Of a stretch of 64,000 nucleotides of DNA, positions 24,244 through 33,631 are shown one piece after another. The number at the start of each line of letters is the position of its first letter. The stretch's first letter is position 1. The notes beneath the pieces were generated by a model. That model ran no database searches and was not told the origin of the DNA. It saw only the letters and a list, made by a program, of their open reading frames with translations. The position numbers were made by a program, and so were the translations under genes. The stretch is from CAYMPH01 sp964529415 (GTDB lineage: Bacteria > Spirochaetota > UBA4802 > UBA5550): assembly GCA_964529415.1 (NCBI GenBank), contig CAZGWD010000009.1, forward strand, positions 1 through 64,000, in the 5' to 3' direction.

Positions 24244-26061
24244 ATGAGAGAATCCGATAACAAAGAAAAGTTAATAATCTTGATTGAAGACCGTATAAAT
24301 AATGGTCTGCTGTTCGAGGCGTTCAACCGCATTGATTCAGCTCTTGGAGTTTTTCCTGAAAGTGTCAGACTCCGCCAGTTAAGAGGACTCAGCCTGGCAA
24401 GGCTCGGCCAGACTCTGCAGGCCCGGAACACGCTTGAGGAGCTCTATCAGGAAGGGCACAGGGACTCTGAAACCATGGGGCTTCTTGCAAGAGTGTATAA
24501 AGACCTCTACCGTAAAAATAATGATCTGCTTTATGCTTCACTGTCGCAGGAAATTTATTTTGACAACTACAGAACAAATAAAAGCCATTATACCGGAATC
24601 AATGCAGCAACAATGAGTTTTATTCTTGGAGAAAAAAATCAGGCTCAGGAAATTGCAGGAGAGATACTGTCGTGCATTTCTCCTGAAACAAATGATATAT
24701 GGGAGCTTGCTTCCAGAGGCGAAGCATTGCTGATAACTGGTGATTTTGTATCTGCAGTTAAATCCTACAAACAGGCGCGTGCTGCAGCCGGCGACAGGAT
24801 CGGTTACCTGTCATCTATCAATGATCAGCTTCGACTGCTTGGCAGGGTTATGGATATACCTGTAAATGTTCTTGAGTTGCTGAAGCCGGCGCCAATGATA
24901 ATTTTTACAGGCCACATGATTGATCACCCAGACAGGCCTCAGCCAAGATTTCCTGATGCAATTGCTGATGAAGTTTCTGCGCGGATTGAGAATGCGATTA
25001 AAACCATACATCCTGCAATAGGATTCACATCTGCATCCTGTGGTGCTGATATTCTGTTTATTGAAGCAATGGAACGTCTTGGCCATAAAGTTGTAATTTA
25101 TCTGCCGTTTGACAGAGACGATTTCCTTAAAACAAGCATTTCATTTGCCGGAGAGGATTGGGAAAGAAGATTCAATAGAATTATTGATGAACACGATATC
25201 AGGTATCTTACAGGCGAAGGGTATCTTGGCAATGATTTCCTGTTTGATTTTTTAGGTAAAGTTTTATTCGGCATGGCGATTCTTCATGCAGATCTTCATC
25301 ATGGTGATGCGCATCTGCTTGGTGTTATCAACTCCAGATCCGGGGGTCTTACAGGCGGTTCCCATGATATCATAAAGCACTGGCCTGAAAAAAGGGAAAA
25401 AACTTTAATTGATATTTCTGATCTTGAACCTGAAGCTCATCCATCTGCAATGCCTGCTGAACAATGGAACCGGAAAGCCGGAGAGCTGCCTGGTCTGAAA
25501 CGGGAACTGAGATCAATTCTCTTTGCGGATATTGTAGGATACAGCCGCGTTGAGGAGGATCAGACTCCGATTTTTCTGCACCACATTTTAAAAAGTATAG
25601 CAGGTGAACTTGCTGCACTGGATGCTCCGGATATTCTTAATACATGGGGCGACGCGGTTTTTGCTGTATTTCCTGATCCGTCATCTGCAGTGAAATATGC
25701 TCTTGCAATGCAGAGTGCAGTAATTAATAGGTCCGGCGCCGGGAGTAAGCTTCCTGAGGATATCAACATCCGGATTGCTCTTCATGTTGGCCCGGTTTTT
25801 GTTGCTGATGATCCCCTTACCGGCAGAAAAAATGCCTACGGGTCTCATATCAACCGCGCTGCCAGGATTGAACCTGTAACTCTGCCCGGAAAGATTTACG
25901 TTAGTGAGCAGTTTGCTGCAATGCTGACTTTTACCGAAGGTGAGCACTTCAGCTTTACTTATGTCGGACGTATTGCTCTTCCAAAAAAATTCGGAGAGCA
26001 GGAGCTTTATCTGCTGGAGCCGTTTGATGAGAGCAATCCGCTTGACAGAAAATTAAGATAA
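24244..26061 (+). CDS. TPR - SLOG-like - class III nucleotide cyclase fusion
   Basis: A 605-residue soluble signalling enzyme. Residues 1-210 are TPR-type helices (TRAFs-binding-like). Residues ~215-380 form a Rossmann-like domain resembling the SLOG superfamily (FTGHMID at 221-227, SASCGAD at 263-269, then IYLPF). Residues ~420-590 are a class III adenylate/guanylate cyclase. Catalytic residues are retained: metal aspartates D429 (FADIVGYS) and D470 (WGD), and N537/R541 in HINRAARIE. Whether it makes cAMP or cGMP cannot be read. The SLOG-like part may bind a nucleotide ligand and control the cyclase. The TIR gene follows on the same strand after 179 bp. Confidence 0.85.
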   Translation: MRESDNKEKLIILIEDRINNGLLFEAFNRIDSALGVFPESVRLRQLRGLSLARLGQTLQARNTLEELYQEGHRDSETMGLLARVYKDLYRKNNDLLYASLSQEIYFDNYRTNKSHYTGINAATMSFILGEKNQAQEIAGEILSCISPETNDIWELASRGEALLITGDFVSAVKSYKQARAAAGDRIGYLSSINDQLRLLGRVMDIPVNVLELLKPAPMIIFTGHMIDHPDRPQPRFPDAIADEVSARIENAIKTIHPAIGFTSASCGADILFIEAMERLGHKVVIYLPFDRDDFLKTSISFAGEDWERRFNRIIDEHDIRYLTGEGYLGNDFLFDFLGKVLFGMAILHADLHHGDAHLLGVINSRSGGLTGGSHDIIKHWPEKREKTLIDISDLEPEAHPSAMPAEQWNRKAGELPGLKRELRSILFADIVGYSRVEEDQTPIFLHHILKSIAGELAALDAPDILNTWGDAVFAVFPDPSSAVKYALAMQSAVINRSGAGSKLPEDINIRIALHVGPVFVADDPLTGRKNAYGSHINRAARIEPVTLPGKIYVSEQFAAMLTFTEGEHFSFTYVGRIALPKKFGEQELYLLEPFDESNPLDRKLR

Positions 26062-26240
26062 GGAAATATCGATAAAGCATTTTATGGACTTCCATTTGGG
26101 TTTATTTTACATGTAAAAATCAGTTTTGACCTCCTTTTCTATTCTCCCCCTTATTTGAGTGGGAGTTAGTAGGGGCAGAAAGAAAAAGTTTTTAGATGTT
26201 CCCGTAATTATTAAACTGATCAGCTGTGAGGAGTTAATCT

Positions 26241-27530
26241 ATGAGACCGCCATTTGAAGCCTATACAGGCGATATGCCGTATCTGTTTATCAGCTATGCG
26301 CACAAGGATTCAAAACTTGTTTATCCGCTGATTACATTATGGCATGAATCAGGGTACCGCGTATGGTACGACGAGGGAATTGATCCAGGAAATGAATGGC
26401 CTGAAGAAGTTGCAGCTGCACTAAAGGGGTGCAGGCAGTTTATAGTGTTCATAACCCCCAGGGCTGTTGCGTCAAAAAATGTAAAAAATGAAATTAATTT
26501 TGCGCTCAATCTTGATAAAGATTTTATAGCCATTTATCTCGAAGAAACAACTCTGCCTTCCGGACTGGAACTGCGCATGGGCGACATCCAGGCTATCATG
26601 AAATACCGCATGGAAGATTCCATGTTCGGCAACAAGATGAACAAATCACTGAAGAAGGCTATCAAGCGCGCAAAGAATGAACCGATTAATCCGGTTCATG
26701 ATGATGCAGCAGAGGAACATCATACAGGTGATGACGGCCCGAAACTTCCGGAGCGAGAAGACCTGAAAAGTCACCCAAGGCTGAAATTTTTTGCTGAATT
26801 CGCAACTGATGTGGCAAACACAATAAAGAATACTAAAAAATCAGCTGCCCCTGGAACTGACTGGAAAAAAGATCTGAAGAAAAATTTTGATGCAAAAAAG
26901 CCGTTATATGAAAAGAGCTGGAAAAAATTCGAAACGGATTTGAATGCCAGGAAAGAACAGAATGAAAAAGAAAAAATTGAAAGACAGAGAAATAGAAAGC
27001 CCCGGGCAGAACGGCCTAATGTAACTATAAAGAAGGGAGTTCTTTCGTCTCTCGTAAGTTTTGCTATTATGGGAAGCATCATATACTTTGTGTATTTTTA
27101 TGTGGTGAACCGTTATTCCACATTAAAAAAAGAATATCTTAAAATTGAATGCACTTCATATCTGAATCGAGACCAGAAACTTGCTTTTATTGAAAAAAAT
27201 GAAAAAATCAGCGACAACGATTTAAAAATGGTGCAGATAGAAGAAGAGCTTGCAAAGTGCCGCAAAAATACTCCTGATCGTCTCCAAATGAAAAAAATCG
27301 GCATAGATACTATGTCAATTGAAAATCTTGAAAAGCTGTATTCAGAGAGAAAGGATCTGGTTGTATCATGGAAGAAAAATCTTGTACTTGAATACCAGTC
27401 AAAATACAAGGAGTCTCTGAAGAAAAAAATTGATTCAACAAACAGCGAGTTTATGAAAAAATCAGTTGCTGATCTATACAGGACCCTGCTTGTTGAGCTT
27501 ATCCGGGAGTCTTATATAGAGAAAAAGTAG
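26241..27530 (+). CDS. Membrane-anchored TIR-domain protein
   Basis: A 429-residue protein. The TIR domain covers residues ~12-128: LFISYAHKD, VWYDEGIDPG and SKNVKNEI with E84 at the place of the catalytic glutamate of NAD-hydrolysing TIRs. A charged, lysine-rich linker (130-262) leads to one transmembrane segment at about 267-289 and an extracytoplasmic helical C-terminus of ~140 residues. The TIR domain thus faces the cytoplasm and the tail the envelope. It may cleave NAD+ or act as an adaptor. The GAGGAG site precedes the start. It is adjacent to the cyclase gene; a shared signalling role is inferred only. Confidence 0.85.
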   Translation: MRPPFEAYTGDMPYLFISYAHKDSKLVYPLITLWHESGYRVWYDEGIDPGNEWPEEVAAALKGCRQFIVFITPRAVASKNVKNEINFALNLDKDFIAIYLEETTLPSGLELRMGDIQAIMKYRMEDSMFGNKMNKSLKKAIKRAKNEPINPVHDDAAEEHHTGDDGPKLPEREDLKSHPRLKFFAEFATDVANTIKNTKKSAAPGTDWKKDLKKNFDAKKPLYEKSWKKFETDLNARKEQNEKEKIERQRNRKPRAERPNVTIKKGVLSSLVSFAIMGSIIYFVYFYVVNRYSTLKKEYLKIECTSYLNRDQKLAFIEKNEKISDNDLKMVQIEEELAKCRKNTPDRLQMKKIGIDTMSIENLEKLYSERKDLVVSWKKNLVLEYQSKYKESLKKKIDSTNSEFMKKSVADLYRTLLVELIRESYIEKK

Positions 27531-27539
27531 ATCTTGGTT

Positions 27540-28448
27540 TTAAAGAGAATCTACAAGAGTTTTAACTGCTTTCATATATTCATCCATGCCGTAAGCAAAG
27601 ATAGAATTGTGATTCGCCTGCGGGATAGTAAGCATCTTCTTGTTCTTTGATCCGGAACTCATAAAAAGCGATTTACCGTCATCGTACGGGATTATGTGGT
27701 CTCTTTCCGCGTGAATTATCAGAGTAGGCATTTTACATTTTTTGATTTTCTCAGTATGCATGAAAGCTTTGTCTTCAGTTATGCCTGCAGTTGCAGCGTT
27801 TATACCAAGCAGATTGAGCAGCGGTATCAGATCAGCAAATCCGCTTTCAATTATCAGCGCATCTATCCCATCCGGATAACTCTGCGCAATTTCAAGAGCG
27901 GAAGCGCTTCCGAGCGAGCGTCCCATTATGATAAATTTTCCTTTATAGCCTTTTTCTTTCATCAACTGTTTTGTATATGAATAAATTACATGGCTGTCCT
28001 GAATCATCGCAGAAACTGACGGCTGCCCTGTTGAAGTTCCGTAACCTCTGTAATCTGCAATCATAAAATTGATTTTCTGCTTAATGAAAAAAGGCGCGAG
28101 GTCGTCGTAGTCAGATGCGATCTCCCCATTTCCGTGAAAAAACAGAATGAACGGATTGTTCTCGCCGGATTGATGAAGAACTGCTCCAATGCGCACATTT
28201 TCATCAACAGGTATCTGAACTGTTATGCCTGAAGCAATCAATGAAATATCTTTTCTTGGATGAAACAGAAAAGACGTAATTTCTTTTTTATCAAAAACTT
28301 TATATTGATCAACATTAATGTTTTTCATGTTTACCGCTCCAGGTTTAAAAGTTACATCAGCTTTTTTTGCGCATGCAAAAGTTATAAAAAAAGCTGATGC
28401 AATTATAATTGCATTGAAACAGTATTTATTTTTTTGTCCGATATTAAT
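27540..28448 (-). CDS. Alpha/beta-hydrolase lipoprotein, start uncertain
   Basis: Counting from the first ATG (28328) it has 262 residues with a complete serine-hydrolase triad: S138 in GRSLG, the Asp in HAERDHIIP and the His in QANHNSIF, plus the oxyanion motif FFHGNGE. It is a BEM46/YheT-type hydrolase of unknown substrate. The open frame extends 40 codons upstream and encodes a convincing lipoprotein signal (AIIIASAFFITFAC), so the natural start is likely near 28448. There the codon is ATT, just after an in-frame TGA, with AGGAG close by. A single extra T in ATGAATTAATATC would also explain it, since removing it gives an ATG-started lipoprotein. It overlaps no neighbour. Confidence 0.78.
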   Translation of the reverse strand: MNIGQKNKYCFNAIIIASAFFITFACAKKADVTFKPGAVNMKNINVDQYKVFDKKEITSFLFHPRKDISLIASGITVQIPVDENVRIGAVLHQSGENNPFILFFHGNGEIASDYDDLAPFFIKQKINFMIADYRGYGTSTGQPSVSAMIQDSHVIYSYTKQLMKEKGYKGKFIIMGRSLGSASALEIAQSYPDGIDALIIESGFADLIPLLNLLGINAATAGITEDKAFMHTEKIKKCKMPTLIIHAERDHIIPYDDGKSLFMSSGSKNKKMLTIPQANHNSIFAYGMDEYMKAVKTLVDSL

Positions 28449-28483
28449 TCATCTCCTGTATGAATATTTATGCTGAAATCATT

Positions 28484-29860
28484 TTAGCTTTTTCTTTGCA
28501 GAAGCCTGTCACCGACTATTGATACATGGCTGCGTAAAATATAGAACTGATCTGCAAATGATGCAGGTAATTTTAAATTATTTACTGCTTCCTCGATTTC
28601 GTTAAATCTGATTTTTAATTCTGCCTGTTTTTCAGGGGTAATCTGAGTGCCTATGCCTTCTTCAAGTATAAGTAATGCGCGGTACCAGCGCAGCAAGCGC
28701 AGCCGCATCCGCCATCTGTATATAGCCGGAATGCTCCGGAGACCGGGTATTAATATCAAAATCATCGGCAAAAATACAACAAGGATCCGATTGGCCAGGC
28801 TTGCCAGCCAGAAGGGCAGATATTTATATAAAAAACTTTTTCCTGATTTATAGTAGCTTGCAGCATCAGGGCTTATTTTATATTCATGTTCCAGCATTGC
28901 AGGGAACTCGCCCCTTTTCTGGGTTAAACTCTGCCTTGAGTGAACTTCAGTTGCAGCTTCAAGAAGGAGATCGGAAAGAGCAGGGTGAAGATCAGTCCGC
29001 GCAATCAGTTCAACTGTGGGACTGATCAGGTTTATATCATTTTCGGGAATGTTCCTGCCGAAATCAAATGAGCCTTTGGGAAGAACAATCTTATTCAAAT
29101 GGCCGATACGCCGTGAATATGCATCCGCCTGTATGAAGTCGAACAGCCTTATATCCTGCCTGAGCCGCAGTTCGCGCATGGTTTTGGATGAAGCTGAATC
29201 GCTCATCATAAAAGCAGCATCAATTCTACCTTCCAGCAATGCTTTTGCAGCATCCTCATCGTCCATTTCAAGCAAAGTTGTATCTCCGCCTGGTTCTATT
29301 CCATTCATGGCAAGAAGTTCCTTTGACAGAACATGAGTTCCAGTCCCATATTCTCCTATAGCTATTCTTCTCCCGTTAAAATGGGAAAGCAGTTCAATTG
29401 ATTTGTAGCTGTTGTAGAATATATAAAGAGGCTGATACGATATGCTGCCCAGAGAAACCAGGTTGTCAATATTCTGGCCTTTTGCCACGCCAGTCTGGAC
29501 AAATCCTACATTAACCTTGAAAGATGGATTTTTCAGCCTTTCAAGATTTTCGAGAGAACCCTCTGATTTAAGAATTATCAGCTTTACGCCATTTCGGGCC
29601 AGTATTTTTTTATATTTTTCAGCAGTTTTATATAAACGGGTTTCGCTGTCACCGCTGGTTATAATAATAGTATCCGGTGGAGCAGATTTAATAAACCAGA
29701 AAGTTGCGGTAATTACAACTACGAAAATGAAAATAATTGCAGCAAGAGTTGAGCCGGGCGTAAGGCCGAATGTATCTGCAGACATTTTCTGAATTCTTTG
29801 CAGAGGCAGCATAATAACTTTTTTAATTGCAGATAGAATTGTTGAAATATTTTTTTTCAT
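28484..29860 (-). CDS. TAXI-family TRAP transporter solute-binding protein with C-terminal membrane segment
   Basis: A 458-residue protein. A membrane anchor lies at about residues 37-58. The TAXI (IMP/TRAP substrate-binding) fold follows: a strand of the IIITSGDSE type, GVAKGQNI-NLVSLG, then GEYGTGTHVLSKELL, a ligand loop with a characteristic DAAFMMSDSAS. Hydrophobic segments near 345-375 form a C-terminal membrane pair followed by a basic helix. TAXI proteins normally bind a small acid for a DctQM-type permease, but no permease gene is present. This membrane-linked version may be a receptor or serve a distant permease. The ligand is unknown. Confidence 0.8.
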   Translation of the reverse strand: MKKNISTILSAIKKVIMLPLQRIQKMSADTFGLTPGSTLAAIIFIFVVVITATFWFIKSAPPDTIIITSGDSETRLYKTAEKYKKILARNGVKLIILKSEGSLENLERLKNPSFKVNVGFVQTGVAKGQNIDNLVSLGSISYQPLYIFYNSYKSIELLSHFNGRRIAIGEYGTGTHVLSKELLAMNGIEPGGDTTLLEMDDEDAAKALLEGRIDAAFMMSDSASSKTMRELRLRQDIRLFDFIQADAYSRRIGHLNKIVLPKGSFDFGRNIPENDINLISPTVELIARTDLHPALSDLLLEAATEVHSRQSLTQKRGEFPAMLEHEYKISPDAASYYKSGKSFLYKYLPFWLASLANRILVVFLPMILILIPGLRSIPAIYRWRMRLRLLRWYRALLILEEGIGTQITPEKQAELKIRFNEIEEAVNNLKLPASFADQFYILRSHVSIVGDRLLQRKS

Positions 29861-29928
29861 TGTTAATACCTTATTTTTGGCTATTCAGCTTTTCAAAATA
29901 TGCATGTTTTTAAAAATAATCCGGACTT

Positions 29929-31014
29929 TTATTCCACTTTGAAAAATGAGCGCTTATTGATACTGTTGCTTCTGTTGAAATGCGCGCGCACTTCGTATGC
30001 TCCTGGTTCAAGATTCAGCCCTTCAAAATACATCTGGCCGTCTTTTCTGCTGTGAGTCCAGTTGTAGGTTGTAAACTGCTTTTCAGGTGCACCGGCTTTG
30101 GCAACGCTGATCCAGCAGTATTTGCTTTCAGGCATGTTTTTATAATTAACAATTATTGCTTCAGAAGATTTAATAACATTTTTTACAAGCCAGATTTCAG
30201 CATTAGTGCTGCTGATATTTTTTTCTGCTGCTTCGGGAATTGAAGTTTGTTTGCCGTCATCCTTTATTGTGGAATCTTTTTTTTCTTCTGTCGGATTTGG
30301 CCTGTCAGGATCATTTTCAATTACTTTTTTTTCATTTTTTAAAAGATCAGTTTCTGATTTATCATGAATGTTTTTAATAATAGCAACTTTTTCAATTTTG
30401 CTGAATTCCAGTTCCTCTTCTTTTATTATAGGCCTTACAACTGTTGCGTCTTTTGATATTTCTGCTGCAGATCCTGCCTCAATATCTTTCTCCTCCAGGA
30501 CTTTATGGTCTTCGTTTACCTTTTGTACTCTAACTGAACCCTCCCTGACTGCAATAGTTGACTTGTCATTTTCATATCTCACGCTGAATTCCGTTCCCCT
30601 TACAGCAGCAGTAGTGGTTTTTGTATATACCTCATAGGATGTTTCCTTTTTAAGTTTTTTTACTGTTGCATATACGGTTCCTTTCTCAAGTGAAAATCTG
30701 TTTTTATTATGCTCGAGGATATCAGTGAGTTTCAGTCTGGATTCAGCAGGAATGCTTATCACTGCTTCTTCTGCTATCTGAAACGCAAAAAAAGAATTAA
30801 TGCCGGTTATGATTATATCATCCTTTTTCAATATTTCCTTATGCTTTAACCTGCGCTGTGTTTCACCCTGTCTTTCCAGTATTACATCGCCCACAACAAA
30901 GGTAACGAGCGCTTGATCAGATGCTTTCGGTTTGCATGATATCATCAAAGATAATGCTGTGATCAATACTGCAGCAATTGTATAAAATGAAATGGATAAT
31001 GTTTTTTTTTCCAT
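29929..31014 (-). CDS. FecR-domain lipoprotein
   Basis: A 361-residue lipoprotein with lipobox LMISC (Cys about residue 27). Residues ~35-160 are a FecR domain, with the VYATVKKLKKETSYEVYT and VRGTEFSVRYE strands seen in FecR family members; here it is exported and has no anti-sigma helix at the N-terminus. After an acidic linker (~200-265) the C-terminal ~90 residues form a beta-rich domain of unknown type. In spirochaetes FecR lipoproteins are common and usually unconnected to iron; a wall- or sugar-binding role is possible. It lies downstream of the divergent region 31015-31573. Confidence 0.8.
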   Translation of the reverse strand: MEKKTLSISFYTIAAVLITALSLMISCKPKASDQALVTFVVGDVILERQGETQRRLKHKEILKKDDIIITGINSFFAFQIAEEAVISIPAESRLKLTDILEHNKNRFSLEKGTVYATVKKLKKETSYEVYTKTTTAAVRGTEFSVRYENDKSTIAVREGSVRVQKVNEDHKVLEEKDIEAGSAAEISKDATVVRPIIKEEELEFSKIEKVAIIKNIHDKSETDLLKNEKKVIENDPDRPNPTEEKKDSTIKDDGKQTSIPEAAEKNISSTNAEIWLVKNVIKSSEAIIVNYKNMPESKYCWISVAKAGAPEKQFTTYNWTHSRKDGQMYFEGLNLEPGAYEVRAHFNRSNSINKRSFFKVE

Positions 31015-31573
31015 ATCAACTATCTCCTTTATATGTGATATTTTCTGTGATTACAGTTTTTGACCATGACTGGTAAGCAAACCCGGCCGGAATGCAGATT
31101 ATTATGATTTTATTAGGATAGTTCATAATATTCTCTATCTGAATGAAATATTTGGATGCTGATTGTTTAAAATTAAATTAATATAATCATCCAACAGCAA
31201 GTTTGTCAATCATTATAGATGCTTTATGATAAATTCTAATATAATGAATTATACCTCTACTATAGTATACAAGAGTAAAATTTTTTTTATTTTTGTAGGG
31301 ATCCTATAAAAAATGTAAATAAAAATACTGACGAGTCAGTTTTCTTCTTGACTTATTTAACCGTCCGGATAACTTGCTTGTATGGCTGAAAAAATCTATA
31401 TTTAGAGGTTTTGTTCAGTTGTTTTCAATTGTGCAGCTCAATCTTCAATTTATACAATATAAAATTTTGCTGATAAAAGCAATTAATAGCAACAAATGCA
31501 CAAGGTTATTTAAGAGTAATATAAAAATGAAATTTAATAGAAGCATGAAGAATAAAGACAGAGGTATAATAAT
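31015..31573. promoter_or_regulatory. Divergent intergenic region with candidate operator and promoter
   Basis: A 559-bp gap between the FecR gene (minus) and the surface lipoprotein gene (plus). ACTGACGAGTCAGT (31327-31340) is a palindrome with 6-bp arms; TTGACT (31348-31353) with TAACTT (31370-31375, 16-bp spacer) is a possible promoter directly beside it. This would suit a TetR-type repressor, and such a gene lies at 37482. The rest of the gap has no recognisable gene. Confidence 0.35.
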
Positions 31574-33613
31574 ATGAAAAACTGGAATTCAGTAATAACT
31601 TTTTTTTTACTTCCTCTAGTAATAGCTGTGTTTACCTCATGCGGAATAGTTAGCTCAGGATTTAAAGCAGCAGGTATTGACAACGGACTAAGCTCGGAAT
31701 ATTTACTTAAAAGCCTTACGGTTAATGCTCCGTCATTGTATGTCGAAGGTAATCCTGAATCGTCAAAACTTAATCTAAAACACAGCTTTGCATCCAGCGA
31801 ATGGAGCAATGAACTTGATGTCCCGTTTACAATTGATAATATAACAGTAACCGCTGAAATGAGCCAGGTTTGGTCATCAATGTCTATTGGAGGAGAAGCT
31901 CTTGTAAACAGGAAAGCCTCATCACCAATCTCTCTTGCACCAGGCCAGAACGATGTCAGAATAAAAGTTATAGCCCAGAACGGCAAAGAGCTTGAATATA
32001 TTATAAATGTAACCCGCCATACGAATGAATATGAAATTGCAACACTGGCAGCACTTACTGTTTCCGGAGTTTCAAATTTTTCTCCGGCATTTGACCTGAT
32101 TAATGCGCCAGGGAACAGGGAGTTTACAGCCAGCAGCACTGCTGCTTTCATATCAATTGATGCAGCTGCAGCAGGGGTTTCTGACGGAGCAAAAGTTGAG
32201 ATAAGGATAAATGACGATCTGGCCAATGATCCGGCTCAGATTCCCCTTGAAGGCGGGCTTAACACAATAACGATATTATCAACTGCAGGAAACGGGTCAG
32301 TTGAGACCTACACAATAAGAATTACCAAACCGATTGAAAGTGATTCAGTCCGTCTTGCTGATCTGTCATTGAACGGCGTTGCATTGACTCCGGTATTTAA
32401 TCCTGAGACTGCATCGTACTCTGTAACTGTCAATGCATCATATAATCCTTTCAAGCTCAATGTGCAGCCGGAATCATCCACCGGCTCAGTTGCTGTAACA
32501 CTCACTGCAGGCGGAAATACAACAGACGTTGCTGATCTGAATAATGTTGTGTTCGTATCGGGATCGAATTTAATTGAAGCAACAGTCAGCAATACCAAAT
32601 ACGGTGCAGCAACAAAGGTCTATTCTGTTGAAGTAAACTGCATTGCCCCGAGTTCAGATGCAACCCTTAAGAGCCTAAAGGTTAAAATGGGAAATGAAAA
32701 CAGAGTTATTTATCCTGGAACATTTCAGCGGGGGGATTCATCTTATCATAGTCCGTCAAATACAAGTTTTAATAAAGCTAAAACAGATTATGTAACAGTA
32801 ATTTACGGTTACAGCTCAATAACTGTTACTGCAGTTTCTACTGAGAGCCTTCCTAAAGATATTCAGTTTGTAACTACAAGATATTTCGGCACAGTCAATG
32901 CAGTTTCCACGCAGAGTGTTATTGCATCCCAGCAGTTAAGCGGCAATACCGGAACTGCTGTGATCAATCTTGACCAGGGTTATGTAACGCGCATTGACGT
33001 GGTTTCATTAGCACCGGATAACGTAACACAGATTGTTTACAGTCTCTATGCCAAGCTGCTCAATGCAGATGAATACCACTGGGGTATATATACTCCTTCG
33101 TTTGACAAGAGCAAGTCCACATGGACAACCCCGAGCGGAATCAGCGATACGACTTACAGCGGTTCTGTCAGCGGAACGTCCCGTTGGGTAACCGGCCTTT
33201 CTAATAATACATTTCAGGGCGGAAGTTACGGCGCAAAAAGCCAGATAATACTGACCAATTTTAATGATGGAATTAATGGTATTTCCTATAATGAGGGCGG
33301 ATTAATTGTTTCAGGCGAACAGTTTACTTACCTGAAAAGTTCCACCAATAAGAGCGGATTTAATGTATCTCCGGGCCGCTACTATATTAGAACTGCAGGC
33401 GGAACAGAAATTGTCGATTACAGTTATCACCTGCTTGTTGCAGAAAGTTTACCTGTAGAACATGCTGCAGGAGTTACTGATCCGTTGCTGCAGTCTTATA
33501 CAGACATGAAATATATGGGAGCAGCAGCATGGCACAGACAATATTTTAAAAATACCAAGCCTTATCCGTTTGCAGCCAATAACTGGTTTGAGCCATGGTC
33601 AGATGGTCAGTGA
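31574..33613 (+). CDS. Surface lipoprotein with cadherin-like beta-sandwich domains
   Basis: A 679-residue lipoprotein with lipobox FTSC (Cys17-like). It contains at least two repeats of the cadherin-like beta-sandwich type, recognisable by LADLSLNGVALTPVFNPET-style starts and VTVNASYNPFKLNVQPESS-style turns, with further strands up to ~450. The C-terminal ~200 residues are unlike the repeats. Such proteins in leptospires and other spirochaetes are adhesion or matrix proteins on the cell surface. It starts a three-gene run (lipoprotein, FN3 protein, FadL-like porin) separated by short gaps, so they are probably co-transcribed. No ligand is known. Confidence 0.8.
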   Translation: MKNWNSVITFFLLPLVIAVFTSCGIVSSGFKAAGIDNGLSSEYLLKSLTVNAPSLYVEGNPESSKLNLKHSFASSEWSNELDVPFTIDNITVTAEMSQVWSSMSIGGEALVNRKASSPISLAPGQNDVRIKVIAQNGKELEYIINVTRHTNEYEIATLAALTVSGVSNFSPAFDLINAPGNREFTASSTAAFISIDAAAAGVSDGAKVEIRINDDLANDPAQIPLEGGLNTITILSTAGNGSVETYTIRITKPIESDSVRLADLSLNGVALTPVFNPETASYSVTVNASYNPFKLNVQPESSTGSVAVTLTAGGNTTDVADLNNVVFVSGSNLIEATVSNTKYGAATKVYSVEVNCIAPSSDATLKSLKVKMGNENRVIYPGTFQRGDSSYHSPSNTSFNKAKTDYVTVIYGYSSITVTAVSTESLPKDIQFVTTRYFGTVNAVSTQSVIASQQLSGNTGTAVINLDQGYVTRIDVVSLAPDNVTQIVYSLYAKLLNADEYHWGIYTPSFDKSKSTWTTPSGISDTTYSGSVSGTSRWVTGLSNNTFQGGSYGAKSQIILTNFNDGINGISYNEGGLIVSGEQFTYLKSSTNKSGFNVSPGRYYIRTAGGTEIVDYSYHLLVAESLPVEHAAGVTDPLLQSYTDMKYMGAAAWHRQYFKNTKPYPFAANNWFEPWSDGQ

Positions 33614-33631
33614 CAAATAACAGGAGGAAAT

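Noticed and set aside
24244..27530. Classification of the cyclase/TIR pair as CBASS, Pycsar or Thoeris
   Set aside because: None of the defining partners is present: no CD-NTase, no Pycsar effector, no ThsA. It is kept only as a signalling hypothesis.
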